This document shows positions 7,822-16,600 of a stretch of 64,000 bases of DNA, in pieces (position 1 is the first letter of the stretch; each line of letters begins with the position of its first letter). Both the position numbers and the translations under genes were made by a program. Below the pieces are notes generated by a model. That model did no database searches. It saw only the letters and a list, made by a program, of their open reading frames with translations, and was not told where the DNA came from. This DNA comes from Clostridia bacterium (GTDB lineage: Bacteria; Bacillota; Clostridia; Christensenellales; Borkfalkiaceae): assembly GCA_017407325.1 (NCBI GenBank), contig JAFQWV010000009.1:1-64000 (forward strand). The letters run 5' to 3'.

Positions 7822-8823
7822 ATGGACGATAAAAAGATAATGTTTTCGGCTGTTCAGCCAAGTGGTATACCGACGATAGGAAATTACGTTGGGGCAATCA
7901 AAAATTGGGTAGACTTTCAAGACGAATTTAACTGTATATTTTCTATTGCAGACCTTCACACGCTAACCGTTAAACAAGAGCCGAGCGAGCTTCGTGCGCG
8001 CTCGTTAGAACTTTTAGCGCTTTATATCGCATGTGGGCTAGATCCTGAAAAGTGTATTTTATTCGTTCAGTCTCACGTTCATGAGCATGCAGAACTTACT
8101 TGGATACTAAATACTATTACTTATCCCGGTGAGCTTTCACGTATGACTCAGTTTAAAGATAAGAGTGCGCGCCACGCTGAAAACGTAAATATGGGGCTTA
8201 TGGATTACCCGGTTTTAATGGCAAGCGATATTTTACTTTATAACGCGCACCTGGTTCCTGTTGGTGCAGACCAAAAGCAACATCTTGAGATTGCGCGCGA
8301 CCTGGCGATAAGGTTTAACAACCGTTACAGTCCAACGTTCGTCGTTCCAGAACCTTATATTCCAAAGGTTGGCGCAAAGGTTATGAGTTTGAGTGATCCA
8401 ACTAAGAAAATGTCTAAAAGTGACGATAACTTAAACGGCTTTATCTCTATGAACGATGACACGGACACTATTATCCGCAAATTTAAACGCGCTGTAACAG
8501 ACAGCGACAACAAAATTGTGTATGACGTTGAGAATAAAGCAGGTATTTCTAACCTTATGACAATTTACAGTTTGTTTACAGGCTTAAGTTTAGAAAGCAT
8601 TGAAAACGAATTTAGCGATAAAGGCTATGGCGACTTTAAGTTGAAAGTCGGTGAAGCAGTAGCAAGTGGTTTAAAGCCTATAACTGACAAGAAAAACGAT
8701 TTATTAAAGAACAAAGATTACTTAATAAAAGTAATGGCTGACGGAAGAGAAAAAGCATCGCGCATTGCTATGCGTACGCTTAAAAAGGTTTACAGAAAAG
8801 TAGGGCTGGTTTTACCTGAATAA
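7822..8823 (+). CDS. trpS: Tryptophanyl-tRNA synthetase
   Basis: 333 residues, full length for the class Ic bacterial enzyme that charges tRNA-Trp. Signatures are QPSGIPTIGNYVGA (12-25, the HIGH-equivalent TIGN), GADQKQH (148-154) and KMSKS (196-200). RBS AGGAG lies 6 nt before the ATG. No T-box element is visible in the 40 nt between the preceding terminator and the start, unlike many Firmicutes trpS genes, and the promoter is not obvious. Confidence 0.97.
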   Translation: MDDKKIMFSAVQPSGIPTIGNYVGAIKNWVDFQDEFNCIFSIADLHTLTVKQEPSELRARSLELLALYIACGLDPEKCILFVQSHVHEHAELTWILNTITYPGELSRMTQFKDKSARHAENVNMGLMDYPVLMASDILLYNAHLVPVGADQKQHLEIARDLAIRFNNRYSPTFVVPEPYIPKVGAKVMSLSDPTKKMSKSDDNLNGFISMNDDTDTIIRKFKRAVTDSDNKIVYDVENKAGISNLMTIYSLFTGLSLESIENEFSDKGYGDFKLKVGEAVASGLKPITDKKNDLLKNKDYLIKVMADGREKASRIAMRTLKKVYRKVGLVLPE

Positions 8824-8869
8824 TAAAAAAGCCCTTCTATATATCGATTAATTATTATTAAGGAGCAAA

Positions 8870-9727
8870 ATGTTTGGATATATAAGACCTGACCTTCCGT
8901 ATTTATATCTTAAAGACGATAAGCTTTATAAAAGTTTATACTGTGGGATTTGTAAAGGCATAGGAAAAACTTGCAGTCAAAGGGCGAGACTAAGTTTAAC
9001 CTACGACGTGGCGTTTTTATCTGCGGTTGCGCATAATATAATCGGAAAAGACGTCGAGATAAAGCAAAAAAGGTGCGTAGCGCATCCTATCGTTTCCAGA
9101 CCAATGGCAAGTGTTGACGATTTAACTGAAACTTTAGCGTGCGTAAACGTGCTTCTTGCCTACTACAAAATTCAAGACGATATAATCGACGGAAGTGGCG
9201 GTAGGTTTAAAAGAACTTTCGTTACCCGTGGATATAAGCGAGCGAAGAAAAAATGTCCTGAAATTGACAATATTATAAAAGAAAGTTATAACGAACTTCG
9301 AAAGCTCGAAAAAGCAAACGACAGTATGATTGACAGAGTTTGCGAGCCGTTTTCCGATATGCTTAAAAAACTCTCTTTTATAATTTTAGGAAAAGACTTT
9401 TCCACCGAGCACACGGAGAATTTGTTTTACTTTATAGGTAAGTGGATTTATCTAATAGACGCGCTTGACGATTACGATAAGGATATTAAGAAAAAGTGCT
9501 ATAATCCACTTAGAGCTGGCTTTAACGCAGAAAGTGCGAAACAGTTAATAGAAAATAACGGCAAAGATATAGCAATAATTTTTAATGATATAGTAAATAA
9601 TATTGCTGTAGCGTTTAATAATATAAAGTTTTATTTCAATAAAGATTTAATCGGAAATATCCTTCTTAGGGGAATTCCACAAAAAACTGACGAAATAATA
9701 AAAGGAATTATAGATGGCAAAAAATAA
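8870..9727 (+). CDS. DUF5685 family protein
   Basis: 285 residues. The N-terminus MFGYIRPDLPYLYLKD and the CGIC pair (C25, C28) match the DUF5685 family of Firmicutes, whose function is not known to me. The rest is mainly helical with conserved-looking acidic patches (a DDYDKD segment near the middle), which could bind metal, but this is inference. No signal peptide or membrane span is seen. RBS AAGGAG precedes the ATG. Its 3' end overlaps the DnaJ-like gene by 14 nt, suggesting coupled synthesis and a joint function. Confidence 0.8.
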   Translation: MFGYIRPDLPYLYLKDDKLYKSLYCGICKGIGKTCSQRARLSLTYDVAFLSAVAHNIIGKDVEIKQKRCVAHPIVSRPMASVDDLTETLACVNVLLAYYKIQDDIIDGSGGRFKRTFVTRGYKRAKKKCPEIDNIIKESYNELRKLEKANDSMIDRVCEPFSDMLKKLSFIILGKDFSTEHTENLFYFIGKWIYLIDALDDYDKDIKKKCYNPLRAGFNAESAKQLIENNGKDIAIIFNDIVNNIAVAFNNIKFYFNKDLIGNILLRGIPQKTDEIIKGIIDGKK

Positions 9728-10319
9728 TTATGAAATTTTGGGCGTAAGCGAAAACGCCACGAACGAAGAAATTGAAGCAAGATATAACGAACTTGTTGAT
9801 AAATACTCAAAAGAGCGTTTTTTAGAAGGCGAACAAGGCAATATTGCTGCAAAAAAACTTACTGAAGTTAAGGCAAGTTACAGGGAAATTCTAGAAGAAA
9901 GAAAGCAAACGTCATCTGGCGACGACGGACTTTTCAGCGAAGTTAGTAAAGCCATTAAAGACGGCAACTTGAAACTAGCTCAAGAAAAACTTGATGCATT
10001 TAACGACAGACCTGCAGAATGGCATTATCTTCAATCGGTCGTGTTCTTTAGGAAAAATTGGAACAACGAAAGTAAAAAGCAATTAGAAATTGCTATGGAG
10101 ATGGATCCAGGAAACGAAAAGTACAAAACTGCATACGACAAGTTGGTTGCGAAAATGACAAATCAAGGCGCAACGCAAGGTACGTATTCTGACGGCAAAC
10201 AATATTCAAGCCAATCTCAAAACGAACAGCCTCAAATGGGCGGTGGTAGTTGTTTTGACTTCTGTTGTCAAATGCTTATCTGTAATACGCTACTTAACTG
10301 TTGCTGTAACTGTCATTAA
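9714..10319 (+). CDS. Degenerate J-domain protein with cysteine-rich C-terminus
   Basis: 201 residues. Residues 1-62 resemble a J-domain (NNYEILGVSENATNEEIEARY), but the essential HPD tripeptide is absent: after VDKY the sequence reads SKERF. It therefore should not stimulate DnaK ATPase in the normal way. Residues 80-145 look like a TPR-type helical pair (LAQEKLDAFNDRPAEWHYLQ). A Gln/Ser/Gly-rich linker leads to a C-terminal tail with eight cysteines in about 22 residues, suggesting metal binding or a lipid-modified or membrane-near end. It overlaps the DUF5685 gene by 14 nt. Confidence 0.75.
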   Translation: MAKNNYEILGVSENATNEEIEARYNELVDKYSKERFLEGEQGNIAAKKLTEVKASYREILEERKQTSSGDDGLFSEVSKAIKDGNLKLAQEKLDAFNDRPAEWHYLQSVVFFRKNWNNESKKQLEIAMEMDPGNEKYKTAYDKLVAKMTNQGATQGTYSDGKQYSSQSQNEQPQMGGGSCFDFCCQMLICNTLLNCCCNCH

Positions 10320-10340
10320 TCGCGTTATAGGCGTACTTAT

Positions 10341-10859
10341 ATGAAAAAATCTAAAGTTATAGCAATCTCAGGTATAGCAACTGCTTTTTCGGTATTGCTT
10401 TTATCAATCGGTGCGTATTTCCCGACTTTTGACTTATCTGCACTGTTTATGGCAAGTCTCGTCGTAATGTTACCACTAAGTAAAAAATCGTATTTAGGCG
10501 CAGTAATTACCACAATTGCAAGTTCAATTCTAACTTTAATTATTGCAGGGTTCAGATATCAAATAGTAATTCCGTTTGCACTCTTTTTTGGGTTGCATCC
10601 GATTGTCAACTATTTTCAAGCAAGCACTAATAAGTTCAATAAATGGATATTTTTGATTGTAAAAGACGTTTGGTTCGTGCTTGTGTTAGTTCTTATGCAA
10701 AAACTCAGCGAAGTTTTAATCATTGATATCGAATCGATAAAACATCTCGTTTATCCAATCTTGATAGTAGGTGGTGCGATAGGCTTTATCGTTTACGACT
10801 TCTTGATGCAAAGATTTCAAAATTATATAGATTTAATAATAAAAAGGCTAAAATTATAA
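10341..10859 (+). CDS. Small integral membrane protein (ECF transporter S-component-like)
   Basis: 172 residues with about five hydrophobic helices (approximate residues 6-28, 32-50, 52-72, 75-92, 107-125 and 138-158). The N-terminal pattern ISGIATAFSVLLLSIGAYFP resembles the S-component proteins of energy-coupling-factor vitamin transporters, although the substrate signature is absent. It could equally be an unrelated DUF. No ATPase subunit is nearby. The stop overlaps the rlmD start by one base. Confidence 0.6.
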   Translation: MKKSKVIAISGIATAFSVLLLSIGAYFPTFDLSALFMASLVVMLPLSKKSYLGAVITTIASSILTLIIAGFRYQIVIPFALFFGLHPIVNYFQASTNKFNKWIFLIVKDVWFVLVLVLMQKLSEVLIIDIESIKHLVYPILIVGGAIGFIVYDFLMQRFQNYIDLIIKRLKL

Positions 10860-12265
10860 TGAAGAAAAACGATTATATTACGGCTATTATAGAAAATATC
10901 GGCGCAAACGGCGAAGGTATCTTTCATTTCGACGGTGCGACTTGTTTCGTGCCGTTTGTTTTAATAGGCGAAAAAATCAAAGCAAAAGTTTTAAAAGTTA
11001 AGGGCAGTATTGCATTTTGTAAGGTGATTGAAATTATCGAGCCGTCAAATTCTCGCGTTATGCCAAAATGCCCAGTTTTTACAAAATGCGGTGGGTGTAA
11101 TATCCAACACGCAGATTATAAAACTCAACTTGAAATTAAAAAAGAAACTGTTTCAACTTGTCTAAAAAAGATTGCAAGAATTGATTATCGGGTAGGTGAA
11201 GTCGTTCCGTCAGAAAAAGAATACGGTTACAGAAATAAATTGCAACTTCCTATACGCTTAGAAAAAGGAGTTGTAAAGTTAGGCTTTTTCAGAGAAGGTA
11301 GCCACGATATAATTGAGATTGACGATTGTCCGTTGCACCCTGACTGGGCTAAAACTATAATTAGTTGCGTTAAAGAATTTATCAAAGAAAACGATATAAG
11401 TTGCTATGACGAAAATACTAAAAAAGGACTTTTAAAACACCTTGTCGTCAGGGAAGTAGACGGAAGTTTATTGATTACGCTCGTAGCGTCAAGTGTTAAA
11501 ATTAATGCGATTAATCGACTTATAGACAAACTTTTATTGTATTTTAACGATTTTTCGCTAATTATAAACGAAAATCCAAAACACACTAACGTTATATTTG
11601 GCGATAAGTTTGTAACCGTTTACGGAAGTGGAAAAATAAGCGTTTCAGAATTTGGCGTATCTTATGAAATCGGCGCAGAGTCTTTTATGCAAGTTAATAG
11701 TAAGCAAAAGAAAAACTTATATAAAAAGGTTTTAAGTCTTTGCGAGCTTGACGATAACACGGTGGTTATCGACGGCTATAGCGGTGCAGGTGTTTTAACT
11801 GCGATACTTGCCAAAAACGCTAAAAAAGCGTACGGTGTTGAAATAATTCAAGAAGCGGTGGACAGTGCAAATAACCTTGCTAAAACTAACGGCTTAGAAG
11901 ATAAAATGATATCGTACTCAGGTGACTGTGCCGAAATTTTACCGTCACTTATTGAAAAGTGTAAGTCAGAAGGTCAAAAAACAGTGCTTGTTTTAGATCC
12001 ACCACGAAAAGGTGTTGACGAAAAAATTATCAATCAAATACTAATTTCAAAGCCAGATAAAATCGTTTATGTATCGTGCAGTCCTCAAAGTTTAGCGCGC
12101 GATTTAGGCTTGATTTTAGGCACTTTAAAACGCGAAAATAACGCGATAATCAACCTATATCCCGACGTTTTAAACTATGACATTACATATTTAACACCGT
12201 ATGACATGTTTCCACAGTCGAAACACGTTGAAAGTTTAGTTTGTCTTGAATGCAAGACAAACTAA
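10859..12265 (+). CDS. rlmD: 23S rRNA (uracil-C5)-methyltransferase, RlmD/RumA family
   Basis: 468 residues. An N-terminal TRAM RNA-binding domain (about 1-60) is followed by a 4Fe-4S cluster motif C71-x5-C77-x2-C80 with a fourth Cys in DDCPLHP, then a central domain and a SAM-dependent methyltransferase domain with DGYSGAGV, DPPRKG (380-385) and the catalytic Cys407 in YVSCSP. It forms m5U in 23S rRNA by a covalent Cys-uracil intermediate. It could be the RlmCD type of Firmicutes, which modifies two sites. ATG overlaps the previous stop by one base. Confidence 0.92.
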   Translation: MKKNDYITAIIENIGANGEGIFHFDGATCFVPFVLIGEKIKAKVLKVKGSIAFCKVIEIIEPSNSRVMPKCPVFTKCGGCNIQHADYKTQLEIKKETVSTCLKKIARIDYRVGEVVPSEKEYGYRNKLQLPIRLEKGVVKLGFFREGSHDIIEIDDCPLHPDWAKTIISCVKEFIKENDISCYDENTKKGLLKHLVVREVDGSLLITLVASSVKINAINRLIDKLLLYFNDFSLIINENPKHTNVIFGDKFVTVYGSGKISVSEFGVSYEIGAESFMQVNSKQKKNLYKKVLSLCELDDNTVVIDGYSGAGVLTAILAKNAKKAYGVEIIQEAVDSANNLAKTNGLEDKMISYSGDCAEILPSLIEKCKSEGQKTVLVLDPPRKGVDEKIINQILISKPDKIVYVSCSPQSLARDLGLILGTLKRENNAIINLYPDVLNYDITYLTPYDMFPQSKHVESLVCLECKTN

Positions 12266-12408
12266 AGCGATATAAATCCTTGTGGATTTGCGATATACGC
12301 AAGTTGCGTGCGATATGCCTTTGGCGAGATATATCCGCTTTGCAGATGTGAGCACACTATGTGCGCGTTTGCCGAGCATATCGAGTGAGCGAAGCGAACT
12401 AAAATATA
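12266..12408 (+). repeat. Array of short hairpins separated by GCGATAT-type linkers
   Basis: Directly after the rlmD stop, the 7-nt linker GCGATAT (12267-12273, 12290-12296, 12310-12316, variant GAGATAT 12326-12332) alternates with different small palindromes: AAATCC-TTGT-GGATTT, ACGCA-AGT-TGCGT, GCC-TTT-GGC, an imperfect ATCCGC-TTT-GCAGAT and an imperfect GCACAC-TAT-GTGCGC. The linkers are conserved while stem sequences differ, so this is not a simple tandem repeat. No reading frame spans it. Confidence 0.75.
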
Positions 12409-12420
12409 TAGGTTAAAATT

Positions 12421-12693
12421 ATGAAAAATCAAAAATATACTTTGGTAGATTCATTAAAAGAAGTTTTAAAAGAGTTTTTGGTTGTAGTTATAGGTTTGGG
12501 ACTTTGCGTTGTCGCATTAATAATAGGTGCAATACTGCCTAAAAGTATTTTTGATAATCTTCCTTTTGAAGTTTTAATAATTCTCGCCTTTGTCTCAGTT
12601 TTGGCTGTTTTATATGTTATTTGTGCTATCGTTGCTATGATTTCAAAAATAAAATCAAAAATAAAAATTAAACAAAAGAGTAAAGAAAATTAA
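12421..12693 (+). CDS. Small two-helix membrane protein, unknown
   Basis: 90 residues with two hydrophobic helices (about 17-39 and 48-72) and a strongly basic lysine-rich C-terminal tail (from about 73), so the tail should face the cytoplasm. I recognise no family. It starts at an ATG after the hairpin array, with only a weak purine stretch as RBS, and is 14 nt before another membrane protein gene, with which it may form a pair. It belongs to the accessory stretch 12.3-22.5 kb. Confidence 0.55.
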   Translation: MKNQKYTLVDSLKEVLKEFLVVVIGLGLCVVALIIGAILPKSIFDNLPFEVLIILAFVSVLAVLYVICAIVAMISKIKSKIKIKQKSKEN

Positions 12694-12707
12694 AAAGGGG
12701 AAATGAA

Positions 12708-13400
12708 ATGCGTTATTTCAAATATTCGAATATAAAAAAGAATATGAATAATGCTTTAAAAGAGCAGTATATAAGTTTAACCAAAGACGAAAAAAGAACT
12801 GCTCGGAAAGAAAAGTTTTGGAGAAGATTAAGTGGAATTGTTACATTTATAATTTTTATTTTTTGTGTGGTTTTTTCTGTGTTTTTTCTTAAGGCAATTC
12901 CTAATCCAAGCGATAAGTGGTGGCAAATTCTTGTTATTGTTTGTAAGGTGTTAACAGGTTTTGTCTTATTAATTGCAAGCATTTTTTTGACTTACGGAAT
13001 AACGTATCCATTGTGGAAAAAGGTTGAAACGTTTAATTTGCCTAAGATGAAAAAAGAAATCTATTCAAAAGCATGCGCACATTTGCGAGATTATTACAAA
13101 TTGCAAGAACCGTTTATTATAACCAAGTGCTATGACTCGACAGACGAAAAATTCAAAAATCATGACGTTTGTTTATTTGTAGTTGGCGACGAGCTTCGCA
13201 TTACCACCGATCTAATAAATGGATTCCTTTACGGACAAAGAGATTTAGGATGCTACGTATTCAAACGTAACGAAATAAATCTTTCAAAACAACGTAATGA
13301 CAAACTTTTGGCATTAGAGCTTAAAGCAGACGACACAGTTTTTCGCTTAGGCTATCGTGCAAAAAACTTTATTGAAAAGAATTTTGTTTCAAAACTTTAG
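12708..13400 (+). CDS. Membrane-anchored protein of unknown function
   Basis: 230 residues: a basic N-terminal cytoplasmic segment (1-42), two transmembrane helices (about 43-66 and 76-101), then a soluble C-terminal domain of about 120 residues rich in beta-strand patterns (DVCLFVVGDELRITTDLI). RBS AAAGGGG lies 7 nt before the ATG. No catalytic motif or known domain is recognised. The neighbour at 21886-22440 has a similar plan (two helices, then a soluble C-domain), but direct homology is not evident. Confidence 0.6.
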   Translation: MRYFKYSNIKKNMNNALKEQYISLTKDEKRTARKEKFWRRLSGIVTFIIFIFCVVFSVFFLKAIPNPSDKWWQILVIVCKVLTGFVLLIASIFLTYGITYPLWKKVETFNLPKMKKEIYSKACAHLRDYYKLQEPFIITKCYDSTDEKFKNHDVCLFVVGDELRITTDLINGFLYGQRDLGCYVFKRNEINLSKQRNDKLLALELKADDTVFRLGYRAKNFIEKNFVSKL

Positions 13401-13443
13401 TGGTGTTTAAATTATTTTGGATATCGAATATAGGGTGGTAGAT

Positions 13444-13890
13444 ATGAAAAAAATTATCATTAAATACAACAATCGAGAAGTTATTGCTGTTTTATTGGCT
13501 CGCTTTGATATGATGGATAATGAATTTGTATCTGTAAAAGGATTGTTTGGCAGAACGAAAGAAGTTTTAATGCCGATGAATCGTCAATATTGCTTGGTTT
13601 TTATTCCTTGGAAAGATAAGGAAAAAGAACTTGCTTTGATTTCTGTGTGTGATATAATAACGATGGATAAGTTAATAGGTAACGATATTGTATCGGTTGA
13701 AAAGTATATTAGTCCTTTCGAGCAAGAAAATCCCTACCATAAAGAGTATCAAATATCAAATTTTATCGGGTATAACTTTATATACGAGTATAAGAATTTC
13801 ATTGCTGATATTCGAAATCACTGTTTTGATAAGCCACTCGAGATTTTATATTATTACAAACCCGAACTGTTACATCAGCAGTTCGAATAA
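13444..13890 (+). CDS. Hypothetical protein
   Basis: 148 residues from the ATG at 13444, preceded by AGGGTGG; a longer TTG frame from 13417 contains that RBS and is rejected. It is soluble with no signal peptide or membrane helix. The first half reads as a beta-rich fold (KKIIIKYNNREVIAVLLA, then EVLMPMNRQYCLVFIPW), the second as mixed helices with many Tyr/Phe. No family is recognised. Start and stop are supported by an open frame of normal codon use. It may be an immunity-like or adaptor protein, but nothing in the sequence shows it. Confidence 0.5.
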   Translation: MKKIIIKYNNREVIAVLLARFDMMDNEFVSVKGLFGRTKEVLMPMNRQYCLVFIPWKDKEKELALISVCDIITMDKLIGNDIVSVEKYISPFEQENPYHKEYQISNFIGYNFIYEYKNFIADIRNHCFDKPLEILYYYKPELLHQQFE

Positions 13891-13963
13891 GAATAAATAC
13901 TCTTATACCAACGTCGAAAAGTTTACGTCTTAAGAGAAAATATAGGAGAAGAAAATCAAACGT

Positions 13964-14740
13964 ATGATAAAGAGAATTAGTAAATTATTGCTGGATGCGG
14001 GTTTTTTAGAAGCTGAAAAGCGACCGTTAAGTTTTTATAAGGTTGTAAATGATTGCGTAGCCTTTATCGTTGATATTGTTGACGGCGAAAGCGTTGAAAT
14101 ATATTACGGCTTTTCTTCGACGGCGTTTACGAAAATAAAAGGGGATGAAAATACGTTGATAGAATATGGCGTTGATAAAGAAGATATAACGCTGAGGAAA
14201 AAGGAAAGGATAACTTCTGAAGAAGACGAGATAAAAGCCGAGAAGTCTATCTGCGAGTTTTATCAAAAGTATCACGGCGTTTCAAAAGACAAGTTGCTCG
14301 CGCTTGCTGAAGAAAAAAGAAAAAATTTTTTAAAAATTATTACGGAAAAACTCAAGCCTTATGGGTTTAGAAAAAATGGACGAAGTTCTTGGATTAAAGA
14401 TTTAAGCAATAAATATTACGTAAGCTTTAACGCTCAAAAATCTTTTTATTCCGACCAATATTATTTTAACGTGTATATAGGACAATTTGGAACAAGGGCT
14501 TATGGCGATTGTTTCAGCACAAGGGTATCACCAGAAAAAACTGAAACTACCGATTGGCAGTTAATCTTGCAAGAAAAGTTTTCGATTTGGATAGATACTC
14601 TAATAGAAAACCTTTTATTTCCGATTATTAGCAAGCCACTTATCGAACTTGGCGAAAAAGAATTTATTTGGCAAGGTTGTGAGTGCGATAGATTAAAATG
14701 CAAAAATTGCTGGGTTGAAAAGAATATATGGGGAGTGTAA
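13964..14740 (+). CDS. DUF4304-like domain protein
   Basis: 258 residues. The first ~100 residues form an undefined acidic/helical domain. The second part (about 108-225) begins KNFLKIITEKLKPYGFRKNG and continues with a beta-rich segment containing YYFNVYIGQFGTR, which resembles DUF4304. The C-terminus has a Cys cluster (CECDRLKCKNC) that could bind zinc. No enzymatic motif is recognised. The longer reading frame runs from the ATG with AGGAGAAGAAA upstream. Confidence 0.55.
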   Translation: MIKRISKLLLDAGFLEAEKRPLSFYKVVNDCVAFIVDIVDGESVEIYYGFSSTAFTKIKGDENTLIEYGVDKEDITLRKKERITSEEDEIKAEKSICEFYQKYHGVSKDKLLALAEEKRKNFLKIITEKLKPYGFRKNGRSSWIKDLSNKYYVSFNAQKSFYSDQYYFNVYIGQFGTRAYGDCFSTRVSPEKTETTDWQLILQEKFSIWIDTLIENLLFPIISKPLIELGEKEFIWQGCECDRLKCKNCWVEKNIWGV

Positions 14741-14787
14741 TACTCTTGATTTATAAACGTTAGAAAAACTGTAATAAGGAGAAAACT

Positions 14788-15552
14788 ATGTCATACTATT
14801 TTCCGTTTGGACAAAAGCTACACCCACTAGTACAAGAAGATAAAACGCCTAAAAAAGTGTTCGTGCTTGGCGTTTACGCAAGCGCAGTACATGCAAGGTG
14901 GAAGAAAGATAATAAAATAATTTGTCAAGCACTTGCCGTTGCAAGCGAGCCTAGAATTTTTTGGGACGGAAACGTGCAAGAAGCCAGTCAATTAATTTCT
15001 CAAATTAAAATTCCTAGCGAACTTGGCTATTTAGAGCCAGCTGGAAAGCAATTAAACGGTCCGTCTGCAAAAGTATTAGACGAAAATATTTTAGCACCTT
15101 TAGGGTGTGAAAGAAAAGACGCTTGGCTTTGCGACTGTTTGCCAGAAACAAGGTTGAATCCAAGTCAGGTAAAAGCGATAAAAGAAAAATATAATCCAAT
15201 AATTGAAAAATATTCTCTAAATCCGGTAACAATCCCAACTCGTCCAACGAATTTTTGCGATAAAAAAAGAAGTGAGGAAATAACTGCGGAACTTTTTGAG
15301 TCTAAGGCTGAAATTTTAGTGCTTCTTGGGGATATACCACTAGCGCAATATCTAAAAAAGGTGGCGGACGTGCCGTATTCGACACTCGGCGAATACGTGG
15401 ATATGTTTGGTTATGGAAACAAAACTAAAGTAAATATTTGCGGTAAAGAAATTTACGTTTTGCCACTAGCGCACCCACGACAAATTGGTGGCTTAGGCTT
15501 ACATAGTGAAAAGTGGCGCAAAATGCACAAAAATTGGGAAGATGAGCAGTAA
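14788..15552 (+). CDS. Uracil-DNA glycosylase superfamily-like protein
   Basis: 254 residues, soluble. An early strand-loop VFVLGVYASAVHARW resembles motif 1 of the UDG fold. AWLCDCLPET resembles the strand carrying a substrate-contacting Asn, a central strand EILVLLGDIPLAQYL is typical of the superfamily, and the C-terminal LPLAHPRQIGGLG fits the HPS-type motif (here HPR). Uracil removal is possible, but the classic catalytic residues are altered, so the substrate is uncertain. RBS AAGGAG precedes the ATG. The DUF3267 gene follows 11 nt after the stop. Confidence 0.55.
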   Translation: MSYYFPFGQKLHPLVQEDKTPKKVFVLGVYASAVHARWKKDNKIICQALAVASEPRIFWDGNVQEASQLISQIKIPSELGYLEPAGKQLNGPSAKVLDENILAPLGCERKDAWLCDCLPETRLNPSQVKAIKEKYNPIIEKYSLNPVTIPTRPTNFCDKKRSEEITAELFESKAEILVLLGDIPLAQYLKKVADVPYSTLGEYVDMFGYGNKTKVNICGKEIYVLPLAHPRQIGGLGLHSEKWRKMHKNWEDEQ

Positions 15553-15563
15553 AGGGGAAAGAT

Positions 15564-16160
15564 ATGGAAGGGAAGACTTTTGAAAGCAAGTTGCCTGAAG
15601 GCTATAAAAAAGCGCTTGAAATTGACGCAGGGACAGGAAAGTGGGCAGTTATTTTTAACGTAATTGCGATAGTTGTTTTGGTTGTCGTTTTAGCAATTGC
15701 TATTCCGCTTGCCGTTATTAAAAACGAGAGTGTTAATATTTATCAATCGCCACTTGCGTTAATAATATTTTTAGTAAGTATGTTAATTTATATCGTTTTA
15801 CACGAAATAGTGCACGGAATTTGTTATAAAGCACTGACTAAACAAAAATTGACGTTTGGCTTGAAATTAACTTGCGCTTATTGTGGAGTTCCTAACATAT
15901 TTACATACAGAAAGACTGCGTTAATATCAGTTTTAGCACCGTTTGTAGTGTTTACCTTAGTTTTTTTACCACTCGTGGTGTGGGCGTATTATTTTGATTC
16001 TATATATTTTATACTTGCGTCCATTTTGCTTGGACTACATTTAGGTGGTTGCAGTGGGGATTTATACGTTGCGTATTTATTGCTCTTTAAGTTTAAAGCC
16101 AAAACAACGCTTATGAACGACACCGGTCCTGTAATGACCTTATATATTCGCGAAGATTAA
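15564..16160 (+). CDS. DUF3267 putative membrane metalloprotease
   Basis: 198 residues with four hydrophobic segments (about 28-52, 63-83, 118-142, 145-165). The segment LHEIVHGICYK at about residue 82 holds an HExxH motif inside a membrane helix, as in DUF3267 and site-2-protease-like families. A second ligand could lie in the late segment around SGDLYVAY, where family members carry D. It is predicted to be an intramembrane zinc protease, although proteolysis by DUF3267 proteins is not well established. It follows the UDG-like gene by 11 nt. Confidence 0.65.
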   Translation: MEGKTFESKLPEGYKKALEIDAGTGKWAVIFNVIAIVVLVVVLAIAIPLAVIKNESVNIYQSPLALIIFLVSMLIYIVLHEIVHGICYKALTKQKLTFGLKLTCAYCGVPNIFTYRKTALISVLAPFVVFTLVFLPLVVWAYYFDSIYFILASILLGLHLGGCSGDLYVAYLLLFKFKAKTTLMNDTGPVMTLYIRED

Positions 16161-16222
16161 AATGTACTATTGATAAAAAACAAATAAATTTTTATGTTAG
16201 AATACGAAAGGTGTCCGTTTAG

Positions 16223-16600
16223 ATGGAAAAGAAAATAGCGTTTATTTGTATACATAATTCTTGCAGAAGTCAGATTGCAGAAGCGCTCGGAAAGCATTTT
16301 CGCGCAAACGATTTCGAGTTTTATTCTGCTGGGACTGAAACAAAACCTAAAATCAATCAAGATGCCGTTCGCTTAGTGAAAAAACTTTATAATATTGATA
16401 TGGAAGAAACTCAATACAGCAAAACCATAGACAAAATTCCAACGCCCGACGTTGTAATTTCTATGGGCTGTGACGTGGGTTGTCCGTTTATCGGAAGAAG
16501 CTTTGACAGCGATTGGGGGCTTACTGATCCAACGGGAAAAAGTGACGACGAATTTATTGAAATTATTAAAAAAATCGAGACTAAAGTAAAACAATTATGA
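16223..16600 (+). CDS. arsC: Arsenate reductase, low-molecular-weight phosphatase type (ArsC)
   Basis: 125 residues of the LMW-PTP fold. The P-loop C9-IHNSC-R15 (CX5R) starts the protein, C83 and C87 lie in MGCDVGCPF, and the general-acid region is DWGLTDPTGKSD (97-108). This Cys pattern is that of the thioredoxin-coupled ArsC group, which reduces As(V) to As(III). No arsenite pump (ArsB/Acr3) or ArsR is adjacent. Its start follows a weak AAAGGTG. The stop overlaps the RNA ligase start by 4 nt (ATGA), an unexpected partner. Confidence 0.85.
   Translation: MEKKIAFICIHNSCRSQIAEALGKHFRANDFEFYSAGTETKPKINQDAVRLVKKLYNIDMEETQYSKTIDKIPTPDVVISMGCDVGCPFIGRSFDSDWGLTDPTGKSDDEFIEIIKKIETKVKQL

Noticed and set aside
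13688..13933. 81-codon frame overlapping the 13444 gene
   Set aside because: Out of frame with the better supported gene and without an RBS.
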